DNA of 64,000 nucleotides, taken from positions 84,340-148,339 of the forward strand of contig DASYGT010000019.1 of NCBI GenBank assembly GCA_035999365.1. The letters are read 5' to 3'. This DNA is from DASYGT01 sp035999365. Lineage in GTDB: Bacteria; Actinomycetota; Actinomycetes; Mycobacteriales; Jatrophihabitantaceae. Positions within the stretch are counted from its first letter, which is position 1, and each line of letters begins with the position of its first letter. Shown here piece by piece: positions 16,455 through 28,349 of the stretch. A model generated the notes under the pieces. It did not search any database, was not told the origin of the DNA, and saw only the letters and a list, made by a program, of their open reading frames with translations. Position numbers and translations under genes: made by a program.

Positions 16455-18683
16455 TCAGGCTTCGACGGTCTCCGGTGCCGGCGCTGCTGCGCCCGCCGCC
16501 GCGTCCTCGTCGACGAGGACCAGGCTGATCTTGCCGCGCTGGTCGATCTCGGCGATCTCGACCTGCAGCTTGTCGCCGACGTTGACGACGTCCTCGACCT
16601 TGCCGACACGCTTGCCGCGGCCGAGCTTGCTGATGTGGATGAGGCCGTCCTTGCCGGGCAGCAACGACACGAACGCGCCGAACGCGGCCGTCTTGACCAC
16701 CGTGCCGAGGAACCGCTCGCCCACCTTGGGCATCTGCGGGTTGGCGATCGCGTTGATCTGATCGACGGCGGCCTGTGCGGACAAGCCGTCGGATGCGCCC
16801 ACGTAGATCGTGCCGTCGTCCTCGATCGTGATCTGCGCGCCGGTCTCGTCCTGGATCGAGTTGATCATCGCGCCCTTGGGACCGATCACCGCGCCGATTT
16901 TGTCGACCGGGATCTTCACGACGGTGACCCGCGGCGCGAACGGGCTCATCTCATCCGGCCCGTCGATGGCCTCGGCCATGACGTCGAGGATGTGCAGGCG
17001 CGCGTCGCGGGCCTGCTTGAGCGCCGCCCCGAGGACTTCGGACGGGATGCCGTCGAGCTTGGTGTCCAGCTGCAGCGCAGTGACGAACTCCTTCGTTCCG
17101 GCGACCTTGAAGTCCATGTCGCCGAACGCATCCTCCGCACCGAGAATGTCGGTGAGCGCGACGTACTCGGTCTTGCCGTCGACGGTGTCAGACACGAGCC
17201 CCATGGCGATGCCGGCCACCGGAGCCTTCAGCGGCACGCCGGCATTCAGCAGACCGAGCGTCGACGCGCACACCGATCCCATCGAGGTCGAGCCGTTGGA
17301 GCTGAGCGCCTCGGAGACCTGCCGGATCGCGTACGGGAACTCTTCGCGGCTCGGCAGCACCGGCACGAGCGCGCGCTCGGCCAGGGCGCCGTGGCCGATC
17401 TCGCGGCGCTTGGGCGAGCCGACGCGACCGGTCTCGCCGGTGGAGAACGGCGGGAAGTTGTAGTTGTGCATGTAGCGCTTGGTGCGCTCGGGCGAGAGCG
17501 TGTCGAGCTTCTGCTCCATACCGAGCATGTTCAACGTCGTGACGCCGAGGATCTGCGTCTCGCCGCGCTGGAACAGCGCCGAACCGTGCACCCGCGGGAT
17601 GACCTCGACCTCGGCCGAGAGCGTGCGGATGTCGGCCAGACCGCGGCCGTCGATGCGCACCTTGTCGCGCAGGATGCGCTGGCGCACCAGCTTCTTGGTC
17701 AGCGAACGGAACGCTGGGCTGATCTCGTTGAAGCGATCCTCGAAGCGTGAGGCAAGCGCGTCCTTGACCTCATCCTTGATCTGGTCGAGGCGCGTCTCGC
17801 GCTCCTGCTTGTCGGCGATCGCCAGCGCACCGGCGAGCTCAGCCGAAACCTCGGCCTCCACCGCCTCGAAGACCTCGTCGGTGTAGTCGAGGAAGACGGG
17901 GAACTCGGCGGTGGGCTTGGCTGCGTTGCGGGCCAGATCTGCCTGCGCGCGGCACAGCTCGGAGATGAACGCCTTCGACGCCTCGAGCCCCTCGGCGACA
18001 ACTTCCTCGGTCGGCCGGGTAGCCCCGCCCTCGATGAGCTCGATGGTGTTCTCGGTGGCCTCGGCCTCGACCATCATGATCGCGACATCGCCGCTGTCGA
18101 GCACTCGCCCGGCGACGACCATGTCGAATGTCGCCCGCTCGAGCTCGCTGAAGGTCGGGAAGCCGACCCACTGGCCCTCGATCAGGGCAACGCGGGTGGC
18201 ACCGACCGGTCCGTTGAACGGGAGCCCGGAGATCTGAGTCGACGCCGATGCCGCGTTGATCGCGATGACGTCGTAGGCATGGTCGGGGTTGAGGGCCATC
18301 ACGGTGATGACGACCTGCACCTCGTTGCGCAGTCCCTTGATGAACGTTGGGCGCAGCGGGCGGTCGATGAGGCGACAGGTGAGGATCGCGTCCTCACTCG
18401 GGCGTCCCTCGCGGCGGAAGAACGAGCCGGGAATGCGCCCGGCCGCGTACATCCGCTCCTCGACGTCGACCGTCAGCGGGAAGAAGTCGAATCCCTCACG
18501 GGGGTGCTTGCCGGCTGTGGTGGCCGACAGCAGCATCGTGTCGTCGTCGAGGTAGGCGACGACCGACCCGGCTGCCTGCTTGGCAAGGCGGCCCGTCTCG
18601 AAGCGGATGCTCCGAGTGCCGAACTTGCCGTTGTCGATGGTGGCGACGGTCTCGTAGATGCCGTCGTGGTTGGACTCCGTCAC
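16455..18683 (-). CDS. pnp: Polyribonucleotide nucleotidyltransferase
   Basis: PNPase degrades RNA phosphorolytically from the 3' end and in actinobacteria also makes heteropolymeric tails. The 742-residue product has two RNase PH domains with an alpha-helical linker between (the second contains GQTEI-like RGETQILGVTTLN, and TERALVPVLP-type residues), then KH (IGPKGAMINSIQDETGAQITIEDDG) and S1 (GTVVKTAAFGAFVSLLPGKDGLIHISKL) domains. The GTG at 18683 has GAGGGGA upstream. It lies 255 bp downstream of rpsO, the usual order, with a hairpin between them. Confidence 0.97.
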   Translation of the reverse strand: MTESNHDGIYETVATIDNGKFGTRSIRFETGRLAKQAAGSVVAYLDDDTMLLSATTAGKHPREGFDFFPLTVDVEERMYAAGRIPGSFFRREGRPSEDAILTCRLIDRPLRPTFIKGLRNEVQVVITVMALNPDHAYDVIAINAASASTQISGLPFNGPVGATRVALIEGQWVGFPTFSELERATFDMVVAGRVLDSGDVAIMMVEAEATENTIELIEGGATRPTEEVVAEGLEASKAFISELCRAQADLARNAAKPTAEFPVFLDYTDEVFEAVEAEVSAELAGALAIADKQERETRLDQIKDEVKDALASRFEDRFNEISPAFRSLTKKLVRQRILRDKVRIDGRGLADIRTLSAEVEVIPRVHGSALFQRGETQILGVTTLNMLGMEQKLDTLSPERTKRYMHNYNFPPFSTGETGRVGSPKRREIGHGALAERALVPVLPSREEFPYAIRQVSEALSSNGSTSMGSVCASTLGLLNAGVPLKAPVAGIAMGLVSDTVDGKTEYVALTDILGAEDAFGDMDFKVAGTKEFVTALQLDTKLDGIPSEVLGAALKQARDARLHILDVMAEAIDGPDEMSPFAPRVTVVKIPVDKIGAVIGPKGAMINSIQDETGAQITIEDDGTIYVGASDGLSAQAAVDQINAIANPQMPKVGERFLGTVVKTAAFGAFVSLLPGKDGLIHISKLGRGKRVGKVEDVVNVGDKLQVEIAEIDQRGKISLVLVDEDAAAGAAAPAPETVEA

Positions 18684-18903
18684 GGAGTTCCCCTCTCGGT
18701 ACGTCGACAACCCGCGCATACCGCGGGCTGGCTGATCTGCGCCGGATGGCACATGCGACGTACCGAGCTGGCACCTCTGATGGGTGCCGGTCTTCGATCG
18801 AAGCGAGCGATCCCGATGGACCGACCGCCACTACCGAGGACCGGCGTCCTCGAGTCGCAGGGACGCGAGTGTGCGTCCGGCTTTGGCTGATTCAGTTGTA
18901 CGA

Positions 18904-18931
18904 AGGGTGGCCCCGCGAGCGGGACCACCCT
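18904..18931 (-). terminator. Hairpin after rpsO, upstream of pnp
   Basis: AGGGTGG (18904-18910) pairs with CCACCCT (18925-18931), with one mismatch and four further inner pairs around a 4-nt loop. It begins 7 bp after the rpsO stop. In enterobacteria the rpsO-pnp junction holds a terminator and RNase III site that set pnp expression; a similar partial terminator here is inferred. Confidence 0.6.
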
Positions 18932-18938
18932 GGTGGAG

Positions 18939-19208
18939 CTATCGACGAAGACCCAGGCGCTCAATGATCGAGCGGTACCGGTTGATGTCGGTCTTCGCGA
19001 GGTAGTTGAGCAGTCGGCGGCGGCGGCCTACGAGCAGCAGCAGGCCCCGGCGGCTGTGGTGGTCGTGCTTGTGCATCTTCAGGTGTTCGGTCAGGTCGCT
19101 GATGCGCTTGGACAGCAGCGCTACCTGCACCTCGGCCGACCCGCTGTCGCCGTCGACGGAGCCGTACTCGGCGATGATCTGCTTCTTGACGTCGCTTGCC
19201 AACGGCAC
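18939..19208 (-). CDS. rpsO: 30S ribosomal protein S15
   Basis: This 89-residue product is the standard S15 length and matches the family throughout (HLKMHKHDHHSRRGLLLLVGRR, then LLNYLAKTDINRYRSIIERLGLRR). S15 binds 16S rRNA early in assembly of the 30S platform. The GTG start at 19208 was chosen over upstream in-frame starts because AAAGGAG lies 7-8 nt before it and the length is then exact. Confidence 0.97.
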   Translation of the reverse strand: MPLASDVKKQIIAEYGSVDGDSGSAEVQVALLSKRISDLTEHLKMHKHDHHSRRGLLLLVGRRRRLLNYLAKTDINRYRSIIERLGLRR

Positions 19209-19334
19209 GGGACGACTCCTTTTCTGTTCGGTGCAGGGCGCCCCGCCGGGATTCGTCACGGTGGGTGATTTGACGCAGACTGCAAGGGGCGACTCCAAGC
19301 CGCCGAACCCAGCCTACCAGGCTGTTCGGGCCTC

Positions 19335-20306
19335 TCAGCCCGCCTCCGGACCCCCGGAACCCAGCAGATCCCGGGTGTGCTTGACGTCCTCGTGCATCTG
19401 GGCGACAAGGGCATCGACGGTCTCATAGCGCTCCATGCCGCGCAGCCGCGCGACGAATTCGACGCCCAGGGCATCACCGTAGAGATCCTCGTCGACGTCC
19501 AGGATGTAAGCCTCGACCCGGCGCTGGCGCACCTCGAAGGTGGGATTCGTCCCGACGGAGATCGCGGCGGCGCCGAGCAGGCCGTCCGGCATCGTGCGTC
19601 CCCACTCGTCCAGGCGCCACACCCGTCCGGCGTACACACCGTCGGCCGGCACGGCAGCCCAGCTGTCGGTACGCAGATTGGCCGTGGGGAAGCCCAGTTC
19701 GCGCCCGCGCTGATCGCCACGCTCGACGACCCCGTCGACGCGATGCGGCCGCCCGAGCGCGGCGGCTGCGCCCGCCATGTCCCCCGCCTGCACGCAGGAC
19801 CGGACGAAGGTCGCGCTGAGCGGCGTGTCGCCGTCACGCAGCAGCGCTATGCCCTCCGCGGTGAACCCGAACGTCTGCCCCATCCGCGCCAGCGCCGCGA
19901 CGTCACCGGCCGCCTTGTGGCCGAAGCGGAAGTTCTCACCGACGATCACCCCGGACGCATGCAGCCGCTCGACGAGGACGTGGTGGGCGAACTCGTCCGG
20001 CGGCATCCGCGAGAACTCCAGTGTGAACGGCAGGGCGCAGAACACGTCGATGCCCAGCTGCTCGACGAGTTCTGCGCGCCGGACGATCGTCGTGAGCACC
20101 GGCGGATGGGTTCCCGGCCGCACCACCTCGGACGGATGCGGGACGAACGTGATCAGCACGCTGGGTACCCCGCGTTCGGCGGCGAGGTCGACGGCCTCGC
20201 CGATGATCGACGCGTGGCCCCGGTGCACGCCGTCGAAGACGCCGATCGTGACGACACAGCGCCCCCACCCGCTGGGTACCGACTCGAGACCCCGCCAACG
20301 TTCCAC
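19335..20306 (-). CDS. ribF: Bifunctional riboflavin kinase/FAD synthetase
   Basis: RibF phosphorylates riboflavin to FMN and adenylylates it to FAD. The 323-residue product has the N-terminal FMN adenylyltransferase fold (GVFDGVHRGHASII near residues 22-35, FVPHPSEV, VGENFRFGHKAAG) and the C-terminal riboflavin kinase domain (RGRELGFPTANL, DGVYAGRV, GTNPTF, VEAYILD). The GTG at 20306 starts at family similarity. It is in the usual rpsO-ribF-truB order. Confidence 0.95.
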   Translation of the reverse strand: MERWRGLESVPSGWGRCVVTIGVFDGVHRGHASIIGEAVDLAAERGVPSVLITFVPHPSEVVRPGTHPPVLTTIVRRAELVEQLGIDVFCALPFTLEFSRMPPDEFAHHVLVERLHASGVIVGENFRFGHKAAGDVAALARMGQTFGFTAEGIALLRDGDTPLSATFVRSCVQAGDMAGAAAALGRPHRVDGVVERGDQRGRELGFPTANLRTDSWAAVPADGVYAGRVWRLDEWGRTMPDGLLGAAAISVGTNPTFEVRQRRVEAYILDVDEDLYGDALGVEFVARLRGMERYETVDALVAQMHEDVKHTRDLLGSGGPEAG

Positions 20307-20326
20307 GCCCGCAGCCTATCGACGGC

Positions 20327-21205
20327 CTAGCCCGCTGCCTCGAACACCACGATCGGTTTGGCGCGTCCGTCCTGCTCGACGAGCAGCGCCACCACCGTTC
20401 CGTCGGGGCCGATGGCACCGTGAGTGCCCGAACGACCTGATTCGGCGAGCGACTTGCCATAGGAGAGCGCCCGCGCCTCATCGGCGTCGACATCGCGCAC
20501 GGGCATCGTGGCGCGCACCGCATCGGCGAGTGTCAGCGTGACCGGATCGTCCAAGGCGGCGAGATCTTCGAGCGTTCGCGCCAGGTCGATGGTGAACGGG
20601 CCGACGCGGGTGCGCCGCAGCGCGGTGAGGTGGCCGCCGACATCGAGCGATGCGCCGAGGTCGCGGGCCAGCGCGCGCACGTAGGTTCCCGATGAACACG
20701 CGACCGCGACATCGACGTCGACACGCTCACCCACACCACGCCACGCCTGGATCTCGAACCTGCTCACCGTGACCGGGCGGGCCGGGAGTGTCACGGTCTC
20801 GCCCGCACGCGCACGCGTGTACGCCCGCTGACCGTCGATCTTGATTGCCGATACCGAGCTGGGCACCTGCATGATCTCGCCGGTCAGGGGGCGCATCGCT
20901 GCCCGCACCCGAGCTTCATCCAGATGCTGGGCCGAGCAGGAAGCGATGATTGCGCCCTCTGCGTCGTCGGTGTCGGTGGATTCACCCAGCCGAATCGTCG
21001 CGATGTATTCCTTGTCCGTCAGCGTCAGATGTGCCAACAGCCTGGTGGCCTTGTCGACACCCAGCACCAGTACGCCGGTCGCCATCGGGTCGAGCGTGCC
21101 TGCGTGACCGACCCGGCGGGTGCCGGCCAGACGCCGCATCCGCGCCACGACATCGTGCGAGGTCAGGCCCGCCGGTTTGTCCACCACCACGATGCCGTCG
21201 GTCAT
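20327..21205 (-). CDS. truB: tRNA pseudouridine(55) synthase
   Basis: TruB makes the universal pseudouridine 55 in the T-loop of tRNAs. The 292-residue product has KPAGLTSHDVV, the catalytic aspartate D39 in HAGTLDPMATG, QVPSSVSAIKIDGQRAY and the SSGTYVRALARDLG motif. The ATG at 21205 overlaps the MATE transporter stop codon by 4 bp, so the two are coupled. Confidence 0.96.
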   Translation of the reverse strand: MTDGIVVVDKPAGLTSHDVVARMRRLAGTRRVGHAGTLDPMATGVLVLGVDKATRLLAHLTLTDKEYIATIRLGESTDTDDAEGAIIASCSAQHLDEARVRAAMRPLTGEIMQVPSSVSAIKIDGQRAYTRARAGETVTLPARPVTVSRFEIQAWRGVGERVDVDVAVACSSGTYVRALARDLGASLDVGGHLTALRRTRVGPFTIDLARTLEDLAALDDPVTLTLADAVRATMPVRDVDADEARALSYGKSLAESGRSGTHGAIGPDGTVVALLVEQDGRAKPIVVFEAAG

Positions 21206-22512
21206 GCCGTCACTCCCAGAACCATCCAGCGCTCACCGCGTACGCGTATCAGCATGCCGACCAATCGGACCGCGATGAAGGCGGTCAGCCCTGCCCACAC
21301 GCCGCCGATGCCCCAGTGCCAGTGCAGTGCGGCCAGGTTGAGCGGAGCGAATGCCCCTACAGCTGCGATCACGGTGATCGTGCGCATGAACGCCACGTCG
21401 CCCGCGCCGATCAGCACGCCGTCCAACGCGAATACAACGCCGGCAGCGGGAAGCATCGCGACGAACCAGGGCCACAACACGTGCGCCTGGTGCAGAACAG
21501 GTGCGGCCGAGGTGAACGCCTGCGGGACGAGCGACCAGCCTGCCCCGAAGCACACGGCGAAAGCAGCACCGGCACAGAGCCCCCACCGCGACACCTGCCA
21601 GGCGAGCCGGCGTGCTTCGGCGGCGTTCTCACCCCCCAGTGCAGCGCCGACGAGCGATTGCGCCGCGATGGCGAACGAATCCAGCAGCAGCGCGGTGAAC
21701 TCCCACAATTGCAGGCCGATCTGATGAGCCGCGATCTGGGCCGTACCCATGCGTGCGGCCACGCCGGCCGCCGAGAGGAACGCCACCTGGAATGCGGCGG
21801 CGCGCACGATCAGGTCACGGCCCACGACGAGCTGCGCCCGCATGACGGCTGCTTGCGGCCTCGTCGTGGCCGCGGCACGTCGAAGCGATCGCAGGAACAG
21901 CGCGCCCCCCACCGCTTGGGCCCCGACGTTCGCGATGGCCGATCCGTTGAGACCGATACCGGCCGAGTACACGAGCAGCGGTGACGCGAGCGCCGATACC
22001 GCGTTGGCGGCGAGAACGATGCGGACCGGCTCGCGGGTGCGCTGCACGCCGCGCATCCAGCCATTGCCCGCCAGCACGAGCAGCACGCCTGGCATGCCGA
22101 CAACGGCGATCCGGAACCATCCCTGCGCTGCGTGCGCCGTCGCACCTGACCCGCCCGCGAGCAGCGCTGTGAGCGGGCCTGCCAGTGCCTCACCCACAGC
22201 CACGATCACCACGCCGATGCCGAGCGCGAGCCATGATGCCTGAACGCCCTCGTTCACCGCGTGGTCGTGACGGCCGGCACCGAACCATCGAGCGGCCCGG
22301 GCCGTCGTTCCGTACTCGACGAAGGTTCCTACAACCGTCAACACCGCCATCACCGCACCCGCGACGCCGAGACCGGCCAGCTGGGTCGCGCCGAGGTGGC
22401 CGACGACGGCGGTGTCCACGAGCAGGTACAGCGGTTCGGCCGCGAGCACCACGAAGGCCGAAAGCGCAAGGGACAGCAGGCCGCGTGCAGTCGCCTCGCC
22501 CGGGGCCGTCAC
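21202..22512 (-). CDS. MATE family efflux transporter (DinF-like)
   Basis: This 436-residue protein has about 12 hydrophobic segments and the MATE pattern in both halves (PLYLLVDTAVVGHLGATQLAGLGVA at residues 26-50; AHQIGLQLWEFTALLLDSFAIAAQSLVGAALG in the second half). MATE proteins export cationic drugs or metabolites using Na+ or H+ gradients. The substrate is not evident. Its place between rbfA and truB is seen in other actinobacteria. GTG start. Confidence 0.9.
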   Translation of the reverse strand: MTAPGEATARGLLSLALSAFVVLAAEPLYLLVDTAVVGHLGATQLAGLGVAGAVMAVLTVVGTFVEYGTTARAARWFGAGRHDHAVNEGVQASWLALGIGVVIVAVGEALAGPLTALLAGGSGATAHAAQGWFRIAVVGMPGVLLVLAGNGWMRGVQRTREPVRIVLAANAVSALASPLLVYSAGIGLNGSAIANVGAQAVGGALFLRSLRRAAATTRPQAAVMRAQLVVGRDLIVRAAAFQVAFLSAAGVAARMGTAQIAAHQIGLQLWEFTALLLDSFAIAAQSLVGAALGGENAAEARRLAWQVSRWGLCAGAAFAVCFGAGWSLVPQAFTSAAPVLHQAHVLWPWFVAMLPAAGVVFALDGVLIGAGDVAFMRTITVIAAVGAFAPLNLAALHWHWGIGGVWAGLTAFIAVRLVGMLIRVRGERWMVLGVTA

Positions 22513-22532
22513 GAGGGCATCATCTCGCAGGG

Positions 22533-22976
22533 TCAGCTCGCGGCGTCGTCCTCGACCTCGCGCGGCTTACGGTATGGGTCGGCCTCACCCGCGGGGCGAG
22601 CACCGAGACGAGCTGCCTGTACCTGCGCGTCGGCCGCCGCGGCGTCGGCCAGCAGTTCGTCGATGTGCTGGGCCGTCTCCGGCACCGAGTCGAGCACGAA
22701 GGTCAGCGTCGGCGTGAAGCGCACACCGGTCTGCCGGCCCACCTCGCTGCGCAGCACGCCACGTGCCGATTCGAGCGCACGCGCCGATTCCTCCTGCGCG
22801 AGACTGTCGCCCAGCACGGTGTAGAACACAGTCGCATCGTGCAGATCGCCGGTCACGCGAACGTCGGTGACCGTCACCATCCCGAGGCGCGGATCCTTGA
22901 TCTGCGTCTCGACGTGGGTTGCGACGATCTGCTTGATCCGACCCGCCAGTCGACGTGCGCGTCCCGCGTCGGCCAT
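22533..22976 (-). CDS. rbfA: 30S ribosome-binding factor RbfA
   Basis: RbfA is a cold-adaptation and assembly factor for the 16S rRNA 5' end. The 147-residue product has the KH-like core (RLAGRIKQIVATHVETQIKDPRLGMVTVTDVRVTGDL split over residues 9-45, VFYTVLGD, LRSEVGRQTGVRFTPTLTF). The ATG has AGAGGAG upstream. It follows infB and the DUF503 gene, the usual order. Confidence 0.95.
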   Translation of the reverse strand: MADAGRARRLAGRIKQIVATHVETQIKDPRLGMVTVTDVRVTGDLHDATVFYTVLGDSLAQEESARALESARGVLRSEVGRQTGVRFTPTLTFVLDSVPETAQHIDELLADAAAADAQVQAARLGARPAGEADPYRKPREVEDDAAS

Positions 22977-23000
22977 GTCGTCTCCTCTCCTCGGTGTCGA

Positions 23001-23309
23001 TCAGTTGAGATCGTCGTCGTCGAGCACGCGTTGACGCGCTGACAGCAGTTCGATCTCGGGACGGGCCGCGATCATGCGCTCGCATCCATCGAGGACCTCG
23101 ACGGCATGTGCATGCGTCGATGCCACCACGGCGACGGCGATCTCGGTGCGCCGGTGCAGATCGAGCCCACCCGTCTCGGCCGCGGCGACCTCGAAGCGGC
23201 TCCGCAGCTCGGCCACGATCGGCCGAACCACGGAGCGCTTCTGCTTCAGCGAACGCACGTCACCCAACAGCAGGTCCGCGCGCAACGTGCCCACGACCAC
23301 CGCCGTCAT
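23001..23309 (-). CDS. DUF503 (YlxP-like) protein
   Basis: The 102-residue product matches the DUF503/YlxP family: VVVGTLRADLLLGDVRSLKQKR at the start and VAVVASTHAHAVEVLDGCERMI in the middle. The gene sits between infB and rbfA, its position in most Gram-positives, so a role around ribosome assembly or initiation is suspected but not known. Confidence 0.88.
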   Translation of the reverse strand: MTAVVVGTLRADLLLGDVRSLKQKRSVVRPIVAELRSRFEVAAAETGGLDLHRRTEIAVAVVASTHAHAVEVLDGCERMIAARPEIELLSARQRVLDDDDLN

Positions 23310-23333
23310 ACCTCCGAGCTAGACAACGGCGCG

Positions 23334-26114
<2,781 letters not shown>

Positions 26115-26207
26115 GTGACTCCTTCTGGAGGGCCAGGCGCGTCGCGCGAGGCCCGATTAGGCGGTGGACATGCTCATTGCTGGCGCTTCATCGAGGGCCC
26201 ATGGCTA

Positions 26208-26537
26208 TCAATCTCCTGCGGGGTTCCGCTGGTGGTTGCCGCTGGTGGTCACCGAGCCGGCCACGTACTCACGAACGGGCGTCGTATCGAGCGGTACGGA
26301 CACGTGCAGTGCCCGTCCGAACGCACGCCGCCGCTCAGCGAGTCCCACGCATTCCGGGTCGGGGTGCAGCCATGCACCGCGGCCGGATGCGCGATGACGT
26401 GGATCGGGCACGACCGACGCTTGCGCACCGCTCGGGTCCGGCGCCACGACGACGCGGAGCAACTCGGCAGCCGCCGCACGCCGACGACATCCGATGCACG
26501 TCCGGATCGGGCTCTGTGGTGGCACCTGTGAACTCAC
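26208..26537 (-). CDS. ylxR: YlxR family RNA-binding protein
   Basis: The 109-residue product has the YlxR signature IRTCIGCRRR near the start and GRGAWLHPDPECVGLAERRRAFGRAL, the DUF448 fold. YlxR sits between nusA and infB in most bacteria and has been linked to RNA binding and regulation. The start is ambiguous: GTG at 26537 or GTG at 26525, and both fall in a 20-bp palindrome (26523-26542). The C-terminal 25 residues after the domain are variable. Confidence 0.88.
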   Translation of the reverse strand: MSSQVPPQSPIRTCIGCRRRAAAAELLRVVVAPDPSGAQASVVPDPRHRASGRGAWLHPDPECVGLAERRRAFGRALHVSVPLDTTPVREYVAGSVTTSGNHQRNPAGD

Positions 26538-26542
26538 AGGTG
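26523..26542 (-). promoter_or_regulatory. Palindrome across the ylxR translation start
   Basis: CACCTGTGA (26523-26531), 2 bp, TCACAGGTG (26534-26542) is a 9+9 inverted repeat. Both candidate GTG starts of ylxR lie in its arms, so in RNA the hairpin would bury the initiation site, and in DNA it could be a protein-binding site. Function inferred. Confidence 0.5.
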
Positions 26543-26680
26543 GGCTCGCAGCTGCCCGGTCTGAGCGGATTCGGACGCCCCCGACATTCGGACGGCCGCC
26601 ATCAGTCTACTCCCTGGGTCAGATCCGACCGACGCTCGCGCATCCGGGTGCCTGGAGCCACGTCGCCGCATGACAGCCGG

Positions 26681-27733
26681 TCAGGGAGCGGGATCGGCGG
26701 GCTCGGCCGTCGGCACCGCCGGCACCGTCGGTGCGGTCGGCTCCGTCGGCTCCGTCGGCTCGCTGTCGCTGTGGATGTCGATGCGCCAGCCGGTCAGCCG
26801 GGCGGCGAGGCGCGCGTTCTGCCCCTCCCGCCCGATCGCCAGCGAGAGCTGGAAGTCCGGGACGACGACGCGCACCGATTGCGCCACGGGGTCGACGACC
26901 TCGGCATGGAGCGCGTGGGCGGGCGACAACGCGTTGCCGACGTACCTGGCCGGCTCCTCTGCCCAGTCGATGATGTCGATCTTCTCGCCATGCAGCTCGG
27001 CGACGACGTTGCGCACCCGCTGTCCCATCGGGCCGATGCAGGCACCCTTGGCATTCAGCCCGGAGACCGACGTCCGCACCGCGATCTTCGTGCGGTGGCC
27101 GGCCTCTCGGGCCACGGCCACGATCTCGACGCTGCCGTCGGCGATCTCGGGGACCTCCAGCGCGAACAGCTTCTTGACCAGGCTCGGGTGCGTTCGGCTG
27201 ACAGTCACCTGCGGCCCGCGCATGCCGCGGGTGACCCCGACGACGTAGCAACGCAGCCGCGTGCCGTGGGTGTAGACCTCGCCGGGCACCTGCTCGGACT
27301 GCGGCAGGACTGCTTCGACCTTGCCGATGTCGATCAGGACAATGCCGCGGGCGGAGGCCTGCGCGTCGGCCTGCACCACGCCGGTGACGATGTCGCCCTC
27401 GCGGCCCGAGTACTCCCCGAACGTCTGATCGTGCTCGGCGTCGCGCAAGCGCTGCAGGATCACCTGGCGCGCCGTCATCGCTGCGACCCGACCGAAGTCG
27501 GTCGGGGTGTCGTCGTACTCCTCGACGAGGTCACCGTCCGGGCCGAACTCCTGCGCCCACACGACCACCTCGCCGCTGCTGCGGTCGATCGAGACCCGTG
27601 CGTGAGGCATCGAGTGCGGTGTGTGCCGGTACGCCGTGAGCAGCGCTGTCTCGAGGGCATCGACGATGGTCTCGAAGGAGATCTCCTTCTCCCGCTCGAT
27701 GCTGCGTAGTGCCCCGATGTCGACGTGGACCAT
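26681..27733 (-). CDS. nusA: Transcription termination/antitermination protein NusA
   Basis: NusA binds RNA polymerase and modulates pausing, termination and rRNA antitermination. The 350-residue product has the N-terminal domain (LRSIEREKEISFETIVDALETALL), the S1 domain around residues 110-180, and KH1/KH2 (KGACIGPMGQRVRNVVAELHGEKIDIIDW and LAIGREGQNARLAARLTGW). It lacks the acidic repeats of E. coli NusA, as is normal for actinobacteria, and ends in a short PT/PA-rich tail encoded by near-repeats. It starts 3 bp after rimP. Confidence 0.96.
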   Translation of the reverse strand: MVHVDIGALRSIEREKEISFETIVDALETALLTAYRHTPHSMPHARVSIDRSSGEVVVWAQEFGPDGDLVEEYDDTPTDFGRVAAMTARQVILQRLRDAEHDQTFGEYSGREGDIVTGVVQADAQASARGIVLIDIGKVEAVLPQSEQVPGEVYTHGTRLRCYVVGVTRGMRGPQVTVSRTHPSLVKKLFALEVPEIADGSVEIVAVAREAGHRTKIAVRTSVSGLNAKGACIGPMGQRVRNVVAELHGEKIDIIDWAEEPARYVGNALSPAHALHAEVVDPVAQSVRVVVPDFQLSLAIGREGQNARLAARLTGWRIDIHSDSEPTEPTEPTAPTVPAVPTAEPADPAP

Positions 27734-27736
27734 GCC

Positions 27737-28273
27737 TCAGTCCTCCTCTGCCTCGGTGGCGACGCTTGGCGGGTTGAATTCCACCTGCACCCGACCCTGG
27801 CCGAGCTGCGCCCACAGGAACTCGCGCTGCTGCCCTCGTATCTCCAACGTGACGCCGGCTTCGGACGTGCCGACGACGCGGCCGGCAACCTTCGTCCCGT
27901 CGGCCTCGACATCGACGAGCCGCCCCCGGGCGCGGCGCCAGTGCCGCTGTTCGGTGAGGGGGCGGTCGATTCCGGGCGAGCTGACCTCGAGGACGTACGG
28001 GCCGGCGAACGCGCCGCCGCCGTCGCTGTCGGCGTCGAGCGCCTCCGAGATGACGCGGCTGACCGTCGCGACGGCGTCGAGGTCGATGCCACCGTCGGCG
28101 TCGACGCTCACGCGCACGAGGCTGCGCCGACCTGCGGCCGTGACAGTCACGTCGTCGAGGTCATAGCCTGCTTCGGCGATGACGGGCCGCAGCACCTCGA
28201 TCACGTGGAGGCGAACGTTGGCTCCAGCGGCAGCGGGGCCGTTCGCGGACCGGCCAGGGGTGACGGGCGGCAT
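27737..28273 (-). CDS. rimP: Ribosome maturation factor RimP
   Basis: RimP assists 30S subunit maturation. The 178-residue product has EVLRPVIAEAGYDLDDVTVTAAGRR, LVRVSVDADGGIDLDAVATVSR and the hallmark YVLEVSSPGIDRPL. The ATG at 28273 has AGGAGG 9 nt upstream; longer in-frame extensions oppose real genes on the other strand and are not used. It is the first gene of the rimP-nusA-ylxR-infB run, with its promoter probably in the 76 bp before 28350. Confidence 0.95.
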   Translation of the reverse strand: MPPVTPGRSANGPAAAGANVRLHVIEVLRPVIAEAGYDLDDVTVTAAGRRSLVRVSVDADGGIDLDAVATVSRVISEALDADSDGGGAFAGPYVLEVSSPGIDRPLTEQRHWRRARGRLVDVEADGTKVAGRVVGTSEAGVTLEIRGQQREFLWAQLGQGRVQVEFNPPSVATEAEED

Positions 28274-28349
28274 GCGTTCGGGCCTCCTCTGCAGTTGTTG
28301 GACTCTCGACCTTCGGCGAGCGTAGCGACTCTGCCAGAATTGCTCTCCG

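Noticed and set aside
18684..18903. Possible small gene between pnp and rpsO
   Set aside because: Short frames there lack ribosome-binding sites and similarity; the region is more likely untranslated pnp leader.
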